Origin: Parvularcula maris
GTDB taxonomy: Bacteria; Pseudomonadota; Alphaproteobacteria; Caulobacterales; Parvularculaceae
DNA length: 64,000 nt
Assembly (NCBI RefSeq): GCF_024505085.1
Contig: NZ_JANIBC010000001.1
Span: 434,001 to 498,000 of the forward strand
Direction of reading: 5' to 3'
Each line of letters opens with the position of its first letter. Within the stretch, counting starts at the first letter, position 1. Below the pieces are notes generated by a model. That model saw only the letters and a program-made list of their open reading frames with translations, searched no databases and was not told the origin of the DNA. The position numbers and the translations under genes were made by a program. Shown in pieces: positions 55,082 through 64,000 of the stretch.

Positions 55082-55501
55082 GGGGGACCTTTGGTTGAGC
55101 CGGTCCGGTTATCTGGGTGAAGGGGCAGGGGGGATGCAAGGGGTTGGCTTCCCAGGCAGGAAAGGTTCTGTTCATACGCCTTCCCACGGCGTAGCGTTAG
55201 CGAAGACCGTGGGACCCAACTCCTGAACCTTGAAAACTAGTCCACCCGCAAGAGATGGGCACCACGGTCAAGCCGTGGTGAGCGCTTCGAAAGAGAGGAA
55301 GGTATTTGGGTGGCGCTTGTTCTCGGGAACGAACGGCGACACGGGAAGGCACCTGAGCAGGTGCCCGGACCGGGCAGGTCCGCCCCGCCGGAGCGCCCTT
55401 GGCGCGTGAGGCAGAATGCGCGGCAGAAAAACTCTTCTGCGACGAAAAATCTGCGCCTAAGGGGGCGACAAACGTAAGGCTTCTTCTGTAGGTGCCCCCG
55501 C
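55082..55501. promoter_or_regulatory. tldD-coxB intergenic region
   Basis: 420 bases without a gene. The left part carries a family E repeat. The right part is the coxB leader and contains small inverted repeats: GCACCT-GAGC-AGGTGC, CGGACC-N5-GGTCCG, GTTC-TCGG-GAAC near 55320 and GCAGAA-N6-TTCTGC (55423-55440). These may be regulatory. TAGGTG lies about 8 nt before the coxB ATG. Confidence 0.4.
55178..55286. repeat. Family E repeat, copy 3
   Basis: CGCCTTCCCACGGCG...GACCGTGGGACCCAACTCCTGAA...GGGCACCACGG...CCGTGGTGAGCGC. Two hairpins with a conserved linker, as at 22.2 kb. Confidence 0.78.
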
Positions 55502-56728
55502 ATGAATCGAATTTCCGTCGCCGTGATCCTCAGCGGCCTGCTCGCACTTCTTATGATGGCTGACCCTGCCTTCGCGCAGGAGGCGGCCGACACCACCCCC
55601 GCCATCGTGGACGGCCTGGAAGAGGACCGCCCCGACGCTATCGGCACGGGCCTTCGCGAGGCCGCCTCGCCGGTGGCCGAGGAGATCCACAGCTTCTACG
55701 AGCTGACCCTTCTGCCGATGAAGCTGCTGATCAGCTTCTTCGTGCTCGGCCTCCTCGTCTGGGTGATGATCCGCTACAACGCCAAGGCCAACCCCGTCCC
55801 CAAAAGATTCAGCCACAACACGCTGGTCGAGATCCTCTGGACGGGCATCCCCGTGCTGATCCTCTTCATCATCGCTATTCCGTCCTTCGACCTCCTCTAT
55901 CTTGAGGACGTCATGCCCGACGGTCAGGTGCACGAGTATGACGAGGCGCCGGGCCAGACCGAGTTCCAGTTCGCCAACGACTTCCCCGCCAGCCGCATGG
56001 TCAAGAAGGAGCGTCACCTCGACGTCTTCGCCGTGCGCGGTGAGGAGCGCCGCCTGCTTCAGCCCGGCGACGACTTCGAGGTTGAGGGCCTGGGCGATGA
56101 GAACGTGCTGGTCCGTCTGGAGAACCCGCTGCCCGCCGGTGAGCGCCTGCGTATTGTCGCTGGCCGCGCGCGGGTCGGTGCGAAGAAGGCCCTTTGGCTC
56201 TTCGGCGAGGACACGACGCGCGTCATCGAAGCACCGACCCTGACCATCAAGGCGACGGGCTACCAGTGGGGCTGGGCCTACTCCTATCCTGACTACGGCG
56301 ATTTCGAGTTCGACGCCCTCATGGCGCCGCCGGATGCGACCACCGAGGAGCTTTATCGCTTGGCCACCACCAACGACATCGTCGTTCCGGCCGGTGAGAC
56401 CGTCCGCGTCATCACCACGGCCCGCGACGTCATCCACTCCTGGGCCATGCCGGCCTTCGGCGTGAAGATCGACGCCATTCCCGGCCGCCTCAACGAGACT
56501 TGGTTCCAGACGGATATGGAGAAGACCTTCTACGGCCAGTGCTCGGAGATCTGCGGTAAGGACCATGCCTTCATGCCGATCTCGGTACGCGTCGTCTCCC
56601 GCGAGGAGTTCGAGGCTTGGGTCGATGAGCGCCGGGAGCTGGAGGGTATGGAACCCTTCTTCGCCGGACAGGAACTAGCAGCCGCGGAGAGCGGTGAAGA
56701 GCGCCAAGCGGCGCTGCAGCAGAACTAA
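55502..56728 (+). CDS. coxB: Cytochrome c oxidase subunit II with a large insertion
   Basis: 408 residues against about 280-300 for typical alphaproteobacterial CoxB. Signal peptide (to about A25), two membrane helices (about 73-92 and 112-133), then the cupredoxin domain, with KATGYQWGWAYSYPD starting at residue 250 and CuA ligands H312, C347, E349, C351, H355 and M358. Between the second helix and the cupredoxin domain lies an extra segment of about 100 residues (about 141-245), charged and apparently beta-rich. All copper ligands are intact, so the subunit should work. Confidence 0.95.
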   Translation: MNRISVAVILSGLLALLMMADPAFAQEAADTTPAIVDGLEEDRPDAIGTGLREAASPVAEEIHSFYELTLLPMKLLISFFVLGLLVWVMIRYNAKANPVPKRFSHNTLVEILWTGIPVLILFIIAIPSFDLLYLEDVMPDGQVHEYDEAPGQTEFQFANDFPASRMVKKERHLDVFAVRGEERRLLQPGDDFEVEGLGDENVLVRLENPLPAGERLRIVAGRARVGAKKALWLFGEDTTRVIEAPTLTIKATGYQWGWAYSYPDYGDFEFDALMAPPDATTEELYRLATTNDIVVPAGETVRVITTARDVIHSWAMPAFGVKIDAIPGRLNETWFQTDMEKTFYGQCSEICGKDHAFMPISVRVVSREEFEAWVDERRELEGMEPFFAGQELAAAESGEERQAALQQN

Positions 56729-58405
<1,677 letters not shown>

Positions 58406-58502
58406 GGTCTCCGGCCTCCGCGGCCAATTAACAGAGTCACGCGCCGCGCTCTTGCCCCCCGGGCGCGCCGCTTCGATGTCGGGGTGAGGAGAAACGCCTT
58501 CC

Positions 58503-59414
58503 ATGAACGACGCAGCCACCGAGAACGACATCCCGGCCCACCTCACTGCCAGCGCGAGGGACTACGCCTCGCTGCTCAAGCCGCGGGTGATGAGCCTGTC
58601 GATCTTCACCGCGATGGTGGGGATGGTGGTGGCCCCCGGTCCGGTGCCGAGTTGGGGCCTGGCGGTGCTCTCGGTGATCGCCATCGCCCTCGGTGCGGGT
58701 GCGTCGGCGGCGCTCAACATGTGGTGGGACAGCGACATTGACGGCCGCATGGCCAGGACCGCCGCCCGGCCTATCCCCACTGGTAAGGTGCCCGCGGCCG
58801 AGGCGTTCGGCTTGGGCATCGTGCTATCCGCCCTCTCTGTCTGGCTGCTGGCTCTCTCGGGGGGCTATCTCGCGGCCGGGCTTCTGGCGGTCACCATCGG
58901 CTTCTACGTGGTCGTCTACTCCATGCTATTGAAGCGGCGCACGCCGCAAAACATCGTCATCGGTGGCGCGGCAGGTGCGCTGCCGCCCGTCGTCGGCTAC
59001 GCGGCGGTGACCGGTGCGGCGCCTCTCGAGGCGTGGCTTCTCTTCGCGCTCATCTTCATCTGGACGCCGCCCCATTTCTGGGCGCTCAGCCTCCTGAAGA
59101 AGGGCGACTACGAAGCGGCGGGCATTCCCATGCTGCCCAATGTGAAGGGTGATGCGGTCACGCGGGAGGAGATCTTCCGCTACTCCGTGGCGCTGGTGGT
59201 GCTGGCGCCGATGCTGGCGGTCGCGCCGCTCGCCGGTTGGCTCTATGCGGCCGCCGCCATCATTCTGGGAGCGGAGTTTCTGCGCCGGGCCTATCTCCTT
59301 CGCCGCTCACCGGACAATACCGGAGCAGGGGGGCTGTTCGGCTTCTCCATCTTCTACCTCTTCGCGCTTTTTCTCGTGCTGTTGATCGAGCACTGGGCAG
59401 GTTTTCATGGATAA
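58503..59414 (+). CDS. ctaB: Protoheme IX farnesyltransferase (heme O synthase)
   Basis: 303 residues of the UbiA prenyltransferase family, about eight helices. The aspartate-rich NMWWDSDIDGRMART motif and YSMLLKRRTPQNIVIGGAAGALPP are intact. It adds the farnesyl tail to heme b, the first step to heme a for CoxA. It follows coxA by 97 nt and overlaps the next small gene by 8 nt. Confidence 0.96.
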   Translation: MNDAATENDIPAHLTASARDYASLLKPRVMSLSIFTAMVGMVVAPGPVPSWGLAVLSVIAIALGAGASAALNMWWDSDIDGRMARTAARPIPTGKVPAAEAFGLGIVLSALSVWLLALSGGYLAAGLLAVTIGFYVVVYSMLLKRRTPQNIVIGGAAGALPPVVGYAAVTGAAPLEAWLLFALIFIWTPPHFWALSLLKKGDYEAAGIPMLPNVKGDAVTREEIFRYSVALVVLAPMLAVAPLAGWLYAAAAIILGAEFLRRAYLLRRSPDNTGAGGLFGFSIFYLFALFLVLLIEHWAGFHG

Positions 59415-59616
59415 GGACGAACGCAGCCTCGACCTCGCCGAGGCGAGGGAGGGGCTGCCCACGGGCGAGCTTCATCAGCCTACGGAGGCCGAGATCAAGG
59501 CCCGCGACAAGCGCAACATCGCTATCGCGCTGGCCGTGGTGGCGTTCATCGCGCTGGTCTTCGCCACGACCATGCTGCGGCTGTCCCAGAACCTGCCCCA
59601 GGGGGGAGCATCGTGA
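59407..59616 (+). CDS. CoxF-like small cytochrome oxidase assembly protein
   Basis: 69 residues. A charged cytoplasmic N-terminus is followed by a single helix (about 39-58: RNIAIALAVVAFIALVFATT). The basic RDKRN before the helix and its place between ctaB and ctaG match the poorly characterised CoxF proteins of alphaproteobacterial cox operons. Overlaps both neighbours. Confidence 0.85.
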   Translation: MDKDERSLDLAEAREGLPTGELHQPTEAEIKARDKRNIAIALAVVAFIALVFATTMLRLSQNLPQGGAS

Positions 59617-60191
59617 TGGTGAGCAAGAACGGCAAGGTCGCGGCCTCCGTCGCGCTCGTCGCGGCACTGATGGTGGGTGCGTCCTTTGCCGCCGTGCCCC
59701 TCTACCGCATCTTCTGCCAGGTGACGGGCTGGGGCGGCACGACCCAGGTGGCCAAGGCAGAGGCCGACCGGGTGCTGGACCGCCGGGTGACCGTGCGCTT
59801 CGACGCCTCGATCGCCAAGGGTATTCCGTGGTCGTTCAAACCGGCCCAGGTGAGCCAGACCCTACGCATAGGCGAGACGGGGCTTGCCTACTACGAAGCC
59901 ACCAACAATGCCGACTACCCCGTGATCGGCAGCGCCAGCTTCAACGTGCAGCCCGCCAAGGCCGGGTCCTACTTCATGAAGGTGGACTGTTTCTGCTTCG
60001 AGGAGCAGATCCTTCAGCCCGGCGAGACCATGCTGATGCCGGTGACCTACTATGTGGACCCGGAGATGGCCGATGAGCGCCGCCTCGACGATGTCCGCGA
60101 GATCACGCTGAGCTACACCTTCTACCGCAACGAGGACGCGGAGGAGCGCGAAGATCTGGGGACGGAGCGCCGAGCCGAAGCGGGGCGGTAG
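59616..60191 (+). CDS. ctaG: Cytochrome c oxidase assembly protein CtaG (Cox11)
   Basis: 191 residues. One N-terminal membrane helix and a periplasmic immunoglobulin-like domain with the copper-binding pair in KVDCFCFEEQ. YRIFCQVTGWGGTTQ after the helix is typical. It delivers copper to the CuB site of CoxA. ATG 59616 (in the TGATG overlap) has better Shine-Dalgarno spacing than GTG 59613. Neither coxC (subunit III) nor surf1, which normally follow, is present downstream. Confidence 0.95.
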   Translation: MVSKNGKVAASVALVAALMVGASFAAVPLYRIFCQVTGWGGTTQVAKAEADRVLDRRVTVRFDASIAKGIPWSFKPAQVSQTLRIGETGLAYYEATNNADYPVIGSASFNVQPAKAGSYFMKVDCFCFEEQILQPGETMLMPVTYYVDPEMADERRLDDVREITLSYTFYRNEDAEEREDLGTERRAEAGR

Positions 60192-60215
60192 GCGTTCATC
60201 CTGTAAGGTTCTTTA

Positions 60216-60330
60216 CCGCCCCCTCCCCCTCAGCCTGCCGGCAGCTCCCCCTCCAGAGGGGGAGCGGAGTAGGGGGGAAGCGGTTGTTCTGTTTCCCTCC
60301 CCACTGGTGGGGGAGGTGCCCGAACGGGCT
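60216..60330. repeat. Family A repeat, copy 4
   Basis: CCGCCCCCTCCCCCTCAGCCTGCCGGCAGCTCCCCCTCCAGAGGGGGAGC...TCCCTCCCCACTGGTGGGGGAGGTGCCCGAACGGGC. Begins 24 nt after ctaG. Confidence 0.8.
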
Positions 60331-60425
60331 TCGTAGCTGGTTTGCAGTCAGGCAAAACATTTGGTCCGGGGGAGCAAATGTAAGCGCAGAAGGCCACGGC
60401 AGTGGCCGGGAGGGGGCAGCAACGC

Positions 60426-61547
60426 CTACGCCCAGACCAGCTTGTGGTTCTCACGCTTCACCGGTGCCTTGATCATCTCGGGCTTGATGAAGTCCCCGCC
60501 GATCTGTCCCAACAGTCCGTCCACGCCCTTTCTATCTTCGTCTGACAGTCCCGCTTGATGGTCCGTTGCGCGCTGCAGCAGCCACTGCCCGTAGGGGAAG
60601 ACGAGGCGCTGCCCGGTCTTCTCCTCGCCGCTGCGGTCTTCCAACGTGAAAGGCTGCATGCCGAGGGCGCGGGGAATGTCCGCGTCCGGACTGGACTGTT
60701 TGAGCGCACCGACCTTATCCGTCATGTCCTGGATGCAGGGGCCTTGTTCCCTCATCATGCGGCGAAGGACCGGAAGGAGGGTCTCGGGTATTTCGTCGCC
60801 GTCCAGGAACTCGCCGCTTTCGGGTTCGGCACCTTCGAGCTCGTGCATCCGCCTCACCCAGGCGACAACGTTCGGGGCGAGGCGCTTCATGATCTCGCCG
60901 GACGCAGGGTCGCGGTAGAGGTGGGCGTAGAGGGGGCCGATCAGGCCGTAGTCACCGATCGAGGGGCGGGTGCCGAAGAGGTAGGAGTGCCGAGCGAAGT
61001 GGGCGTCCAGCTCACCGAGAAGCGCTTCGTAGGAGGCCTCGATGGCGTCCGTCATCTCCGGCGTGGCGCCCAGCATGGGCACGACGCCCTCGAACATCTT
61101 GGAAGCCTTGCGCCCAGCCTCGATCTGGGCCGCTTCGTCGCCATCGGGCAGAGCGGTCTTGCCGAACTCGGCATGGGCGAAGTCGCGGTTGTGCCGCCAC
61201 CGGTAGTGCATGGCCGGGATCAGCAGCCACTCATCGCCGTAGAACTCGAGAAGATGAGCCGCGAAGCGCTGTTTCGGCGTATCAGGAAAAACCGAAGGTC
61301 CGTCCGTGTGCTTCTCGAAATGGTCGATAATCTCGGTCGTGTCCTGGATGGTCTGGCCGTCCGGCGTCTCGATGACCGGGATCATAGGGTAGCCGATACG
61401 CGGTATGATGATCGTCTTGTAGACCTCCGGCGTCGACAAACGCTCCTCGAACGGCACACCGCGCCAGCGCAGGTAAGCGCGCGCCTTGCCGGAGAAGAGG
61501 GAGAGCGGGGCGCCGTAGAGGACGGTCTGCTGGTCGGTGCTGGTCAT
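60426..61547 (-). CDS. Glutathione S-transferase family protein with long C-terminal extension
   Basis: 373 residues. An N-terminal thioredoxin fold (VLYGAPLSLFSGKARAYLRWRGVPFEE; cis-proline near IPVIETPDG; TTEIIDHFEK) and an all-helical second domain to about residue 230 (LFGTRPSIGDYGLIGPLYAHL). A further stretch of about 130 residues follows, unusual for soluble bacterial GSTs, which are about 200-230 long. Substrate unknown. It sits after the cox genes on the opposite strand, where coxC would be expected. Confidence 0.88.
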   Translation of the reverse strand: MTSTDQQTVLYGAPLSLFSGKARAYLRWRGVPFEERLSTPEVYKTIIIPRIGYPMIPVIETPDGQTIQDTTEIIDHFEKHTDGPSVFPDTPKQRFAAHLLEFYGDEWLLIPAMHYRWRHNRDFAHAEFGKTALPDGDEAAQIEAGRKASKMFEGVVPMLGATPEMTDAIEASYEALLGELDAHFARHSYLFGTRPSIGDYGLIGPLYAHLYRDPASGEIMKRLAPNVVAWVRRMHELEGAEPESGEFLDGDEIPETLLPVLRRMMREQGPCIQDMTDKVGALKQSSPDADIPRALGMQPFTLEDRSGEEKTGQRLVFPYGQWLLQRATDHQAGLSDEDRKGVDGLLGQIGGDFIKPEMIKAPVKRENHKLVWA

Positions 61548-61630
61548 GCCCGCGCTTATGGACCGCCGGGCTGGGTGCTGGCCAGCGCGGCTTGCTGTTT
61601 GCCGACGTTAGGATTTCTGCTGCTCCGTTG

Positions 61631-61748
61631 CCTCCCCCTCAGCCTGCCGGCAGCTCCCCCTCAAAGAGGGGGAGCGAAGTAGAGAGCAGGCAGTAGTTCT
61701 GCTTCCCTCCCCCACTGGTGGGGGAGGTGCCCGAAGGGCGGAGGGGGC
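61631..61748. repeat. Family A repeat, copy 5
   Basis: CCTCCCCCTCAGCCTGCCGGCAGCTCCCCCTCAAAGAGGGGGAGC...CCTCCCCCACTGGTGGGGGAGGTGCCCGAAGGGCGGAGGGGGC. Ends 4 nt before the stop of the leftward GNAT gene. Confidence 0.85.
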
Positions 61749-61752
61749 GCGA

Positions 61753-62250
61753 CTACCCCAGCTCCCCGAACGGCGCTGCGTACTCGGCCTTTCCCGACTT
61801 CGGCGCGTCCTCATCGAGGAAAGCCACCTGCCAGTAGGGGCCGTCATAGGCGCTCTTGAAGCGGGTAGCGTCATCGACCGAGAAGCCGAAGCGCTCGTAG
61901 AAACCAGGGTCCCCGAGGAGGAAGGCGAGCTGGAAGTCGTGGGCCGTAGCCAGTGCCAAGCTGCTCTCGATGAGGGAGCTGGCGATGCCTTGGCCCTCAA
62001 ACCCTTTTGCGGTCGCGACCGGTCCCAGGCCGAGGGCTCTGGCGGGCGACTGCATGAGCGAGAGGATGATGTGGCCGACGATCCGTCCGCTCGCGTCGGC
62101 AACAAGCTCGATCTCGGCATGGCCGCCGGTGCGGAGCTTCTCGGTGAGGTCCGCTTCGGCAGGCGTCTCGAAGCGTTCCAGGAGGAGCGATCGTACGCTC
62201 TCGGTGTCGGCGGGTTCGAAGGACCTGACCTCCCAATCGAGCTCGCTCAT
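61753..62250 (-). CDS. GNAT-family N-acetyltransferase
   Basis: 165 residues, YhbS-like. Acetyl-CoA motif A is ATAKGFEGQGIASSLIESSL, followed by LLGDPGFYERFGF, typical of this subfamily. ATG 62250 overlaps the sufE stop by 4 nt, so it is coupled to sufE; the frame itself is open further 5'. Substrate unknown. Confidence 0.9.
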   Translation of the reverse strand: MSELDWEVRSFEPADTESVRSLLLERFETPAEADLTEKLRTGGHAEIELVADASGRIVGHIILSLMQSPARALGLGPVATAKGFEGQGIASSLIESSLALATAHDFQLAFLLGDPGFYERFGFSVDDATRFKSAYDGPYWQVAFLDEDAPKSGKAEYAAPFGELG

Positions 62251-62657
62251 GCTGCGGCCTCCGCCCTGATCTTCTGGACCATGCTGGCGACGCCGTTGGA
62301 GCGCTGGGGGGTGATGTGCTCCTTGAGGTCGATCTCGGCGAGGCGGGCCTCGGCGTCGAGGGAGCGGGCCTCGGCCTTGGGCTGGCCGGAGTAGAGGCTC
62401 ATCATCAGGCCGACGAGACCCTTGACGATGGCCGCGTCGCTGTCGCCGCGGAAGCGTAGCGTGTCGCCCTCGCCCTCGAAGACCAGCCAGACCTGGCTGG
62501 CGCAGCCGCGCACCTTGTTGGCCTCGCTGCGCTCCTCGTCCGTCAGGGGAGGGAGGTTGCGGCCGAGGTCGATCAGGTAGCGGTACTTCTCGTCCCAATC
62601 GTCGATGAAGGCGAAGTCGGCGGCGATGTCGCTAAAGGAGGGCAGGCTGTCGGTCAT
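62247..62657 (-). CDS. sufE: SufE-family cysteine desulfurase acceptor protein
   Basis: 136 residues. The sulfur-accepting cysteine is in NKVRGCASQVWLV, with WDEKYRYLIDLGRNLPPL upstream and the ITPQRSNGV motif near the end. It takes persulfide sulfur from SufS for Fe-S assembly; no other suf gene is in the window. The ATG 62657 lacks a clear Shine-Dalgarno; the frame runs into a family B repeat upstream, which is unlikely to be coding. Confidence 0.93.
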   Translation of the reverse strand: MTDSLPSFSDIAADFAFIDDWDEKYRYLIDLGRNLPPLTDEERSEANKVRGCASQVWLVFEGEGDTLRFRGDSDAAIVKGLVGLMMSLYSGQPKAEARSLDAEARLAEIDLKEHITPQRSNGVASMVQKIRAEAAA

Positions 62658-62723
62658 GGGGGGCAGGTAGGGGATGTCGGGGCGGGGGCAAAGGGTGGTT
62701 TGCTCTTCGCCTGCTTCTAGCGT

Positions 62724-62852
62724 CTCCCTCTCCCCTCTGGGGAGAGGGACCAAGGGTGAGGGGGCTTCGGAGCGCAACGCTACGGCTTCGCCGATGCCCT
62801 CACCCAAAGCCTGCTACGCAGCCGTTGACCTCTCCCGCAGGCGGGAGAGGTA
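62724..62852. repeat. Family B repeat, copy 3
   Basis: CCCTCTCCCCTCTGGGGAGAGGG...AAGGGTGAGGG...GCTTCGCCGATGCCCTCACCC...GACCTCTCCCGCAGGCGGGAGAGGT. The fullest copy of this family. Confidence 0.8.
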
Positions 62853-62856
62853 GGAC

Positions 62857-62893
62857 GCAAAAAGAAAACGCCGCGACCTTTTCGGATCGCGGC
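62857..62893 (-). terminator. Rho-independent terminator of the secreted unknown gene
   Basis: Minus strand: GCCGCGATC pairs with GGTCGCGGC (9 bp, one G-U) around a CGAAAA loop, then GTTTTCTTTTT. It lies 28 nt past the stop of the upstream leftward gene. Confidence 0.88.
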
Positions 62894-62920
62894 GCTTCGA
62901 ACTTCAGTGGCTTGCTAGGT

Positions 62921-63880
62921 TCAGGACCCGGCCGCGCCGACCCCGGCAGGCCAGCCGACGCAGGAGGACACGTCGTTCAGCGCGTGCTGGCCGAGGCAGA
63001 AGGCCTCTTCATAGGGCGTGCGGGTGGCCGCGATGCACTGGTCGAGGTTCATCTTGGCGTTGGTGAAGCAGCGCTCGGACTTCTTCGAGGTGCCGAAGGA
63101 AGCGAGGTGCTCCTGCTCCGCCGTGTTGGTGGCGTAGCGCACGCCGAGCACCAGGGCCTTGGTGACGATGGTGCCGGGGCGGGCCGAGGGGTTCACCTGG
63201 GCGTCTTCCTTGGACCATTCGGGCGACCAGCTTGCGAGGCTGACGAGGTCCGGGCGGACCGTGCCGTTCTTCGAGGGCTTCACCTTGCGGCCGTAATCAG
63301 CCCAGCGGCGGGTGGCGGCGTATTTCAGCGCGTCCTCGACACGCTGGGTGCCGCCCTTGCTGATCGGCGCCTTGGCCCAAGAGACCTTCTGCATCTCGTA
63401 GGCTTCGGAGATGAAGCTGTCGCCCACCTTGCGGATCCTGGAGGCGTCGTTGGTGGCGAAGGCCATGATGGCGGCGACCGCCTCCTCCGAGCCCTTCATG
63501 TTGCGCACCACGGCGGGGTTGCTCTCGAGTTCCTCGAGGAAGGCTTCGCGGCCACCGCGCTTCTTCACGCGGCGTGCGATCTCCGCGGCGAAGTCGGGCT
63601 GGTCGGCGGCGATCATGGCCGCATAGGCGATCCAGGACGCGGCCATGGTGCGGTTGTCGTGGCTGGCGAGGCGGAAATAGGTGTCCCGCATGGCGCCCTC
63701 GTCGGCCGGCATCTCGCCGGAGACGTGGTCGATGTCTTCGCGGTACTGGATGTAGGGCTGAGCGGCGTACTCGATGAGCTGCGCGCCCTTCATGCCCTCG
63801 ACCGCGGTGCTGGAGGCAAAAGCGGGGCTGACGCACATCGTTGCCGCGGCAATGCCTGCGGTGAGCCAAGACTTCTTCAT
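62921..63880 (-). CDS. Secreted protein of unknown function
   Basis: 319 residues with a clear signal peptide (MKKSWLTAGIAAATMCVSPAFA). I do not recognise the mature part. It is mostly helical, basic in the centre (RRVKKRGGREAF, KVKPSKNG), and carries four cysteines in its last 60 residues (RCFTNAKMNLDQC, FCLGQHALNDVSSC), which could form two disulfides in the periplasm. ATG 63880 has AGGGGT 7 nt upstream. A strong terminator follows. Confidence 0.8.
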   Translation of the reverse strand: MKKSWLTAGIAAATMCVSPAFASSTAVEGMKGAQLIEYAAQPYIQYREDIDHVSGEMPADEGAMRDTYFRLASHDNRTMAASWIAYAAMIAADQPDFAAEIARRVKKRGGREAFLEELESNPAVVRNMKGSEEAVAAIMAFATNDASRIRKVGDSFISEAYEMQKVSWAKAPISKGGTQRVEDALKYAATRRWADYGRKVKPSKNGTVRPDLVSLASWSPEWSKEDAQVNPSARPGTIVTKALVLGVRYATNTAEQEHLASFGTSKKSERCFTNAKMNLDQCIAATRTPYEEAFCLGQHALNDVSSCVGWPAGVGAAGS

Positions 63881-64000
63881 GCTACTACCCCTGCCGCTGG
63901 ACCCGGCCGGATTAAGATTCCGGTCACGAGTCCTAATGTCCATCAATGATGGTTTCCAAAGTCTAAACGATCCCAGTGCGTTCGAATACATAATTTGCTC

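Noticed and set aside
62658-62807. N-terminal extension of SufE
   Set aside because: Runs through a family B repeat; the SufE domain starts after 62657.

Overview
The window is a gene-dense, high-GC (about 65% by eye) stretch of an alphaproteobacterial chromosome. The evidence for that lineage is a PopZ-type polar organiser next to a pcm-family methyltransferase, an alphaproteobacterial LexA with two GTTC/GAAC-N7 operators, the recN-ligA pair, lspA followed by a DUF3035 lipoprotein, the coxB-coxA-ctaB-coxF-ctaG order, and a free-standing DnaA domain IV protein. I cannot name the genus. No prophage, insertion sequence, CRISPR array or rRNA was seen. Almost all of the window is ordinary core genome.

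Layout. 1-6.2 kb: end of an M28 peptidase, then recN, ligA and a saccharopine-dehydrogenase-like oxidoreductase. 6.3-12.2 kb: dTDP-rhamnose genes rfbC-B-D-A facing ugd and an AGE-type sugar epimerase (surface polysaccharide precursors). 12.3-20 kb: three leftward tRNA genes (Thr-UGU, Asn-GUU, Cys-GCA) that bracket a B3-type metallo-beta-lactamase lipoprotein and a tripartite RND efflux operon. 20.1-24.2 kb: pcm-like gene, popZ and phoD. 24.3-28.4 kb: polyamine genes (ornithine decarboxylase with a candidate speF leader RNA, speD, an orphan, speE, speB). 28.4-36.2 kb: small membrane protein, HAD phosphatase, DUF3035 lipoprotein, lspA, ileS, GNAT, ribF and a second HAD protein. 36.2-43 kb: kbl, a DUF3291 gene, and a leftward run of receiver protein, ECF sigma factor, putative anti-sigma, two coupled microproteins and a NatA/NatB-like ABC exporter. 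43-50.2 kb: sterol desaturase, yggT, folD, a deacetylase-like gene head to head with trpG-trpD-trpC, lexA and an SDR gene. 50.3-55.1 kb: proS, DnaA-domain gene, gluQ, J-domain gene and tldD. 55.5-60.2 kb: cytochrome oxidase genes without coxC. 60.4-64 kb: GST, GNAT, sufE and a secreted unknown.

The most distinctive feature is the intergenic space. At least six families of palindromic repeats occupy it, with about 20 copies, usually within a few bases of stop codons. All four copies of one family (GTAGGGCGG...CCGCCCTAC) end 3-7 nt from the stop codon of a leftward gene, and two of those genes are lower-GC orphan membrane proteins. Other points worth a second look are a roughly 100-residue insertion in CoxB, an orphan gene of about 51% GC inside speD-speE, an intrinsic terminator hairpin inside a HAD phosphatase gene, a DnaA box in front of the DnaA-domain gene, start codons of two divergent genes that overlap at CATG, and the ECF/receiver/microprotein/ABC cluster. 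The last is the nearest thing here to an undescribed system, but its unity is inferred only from strand, spacing and overlaps.
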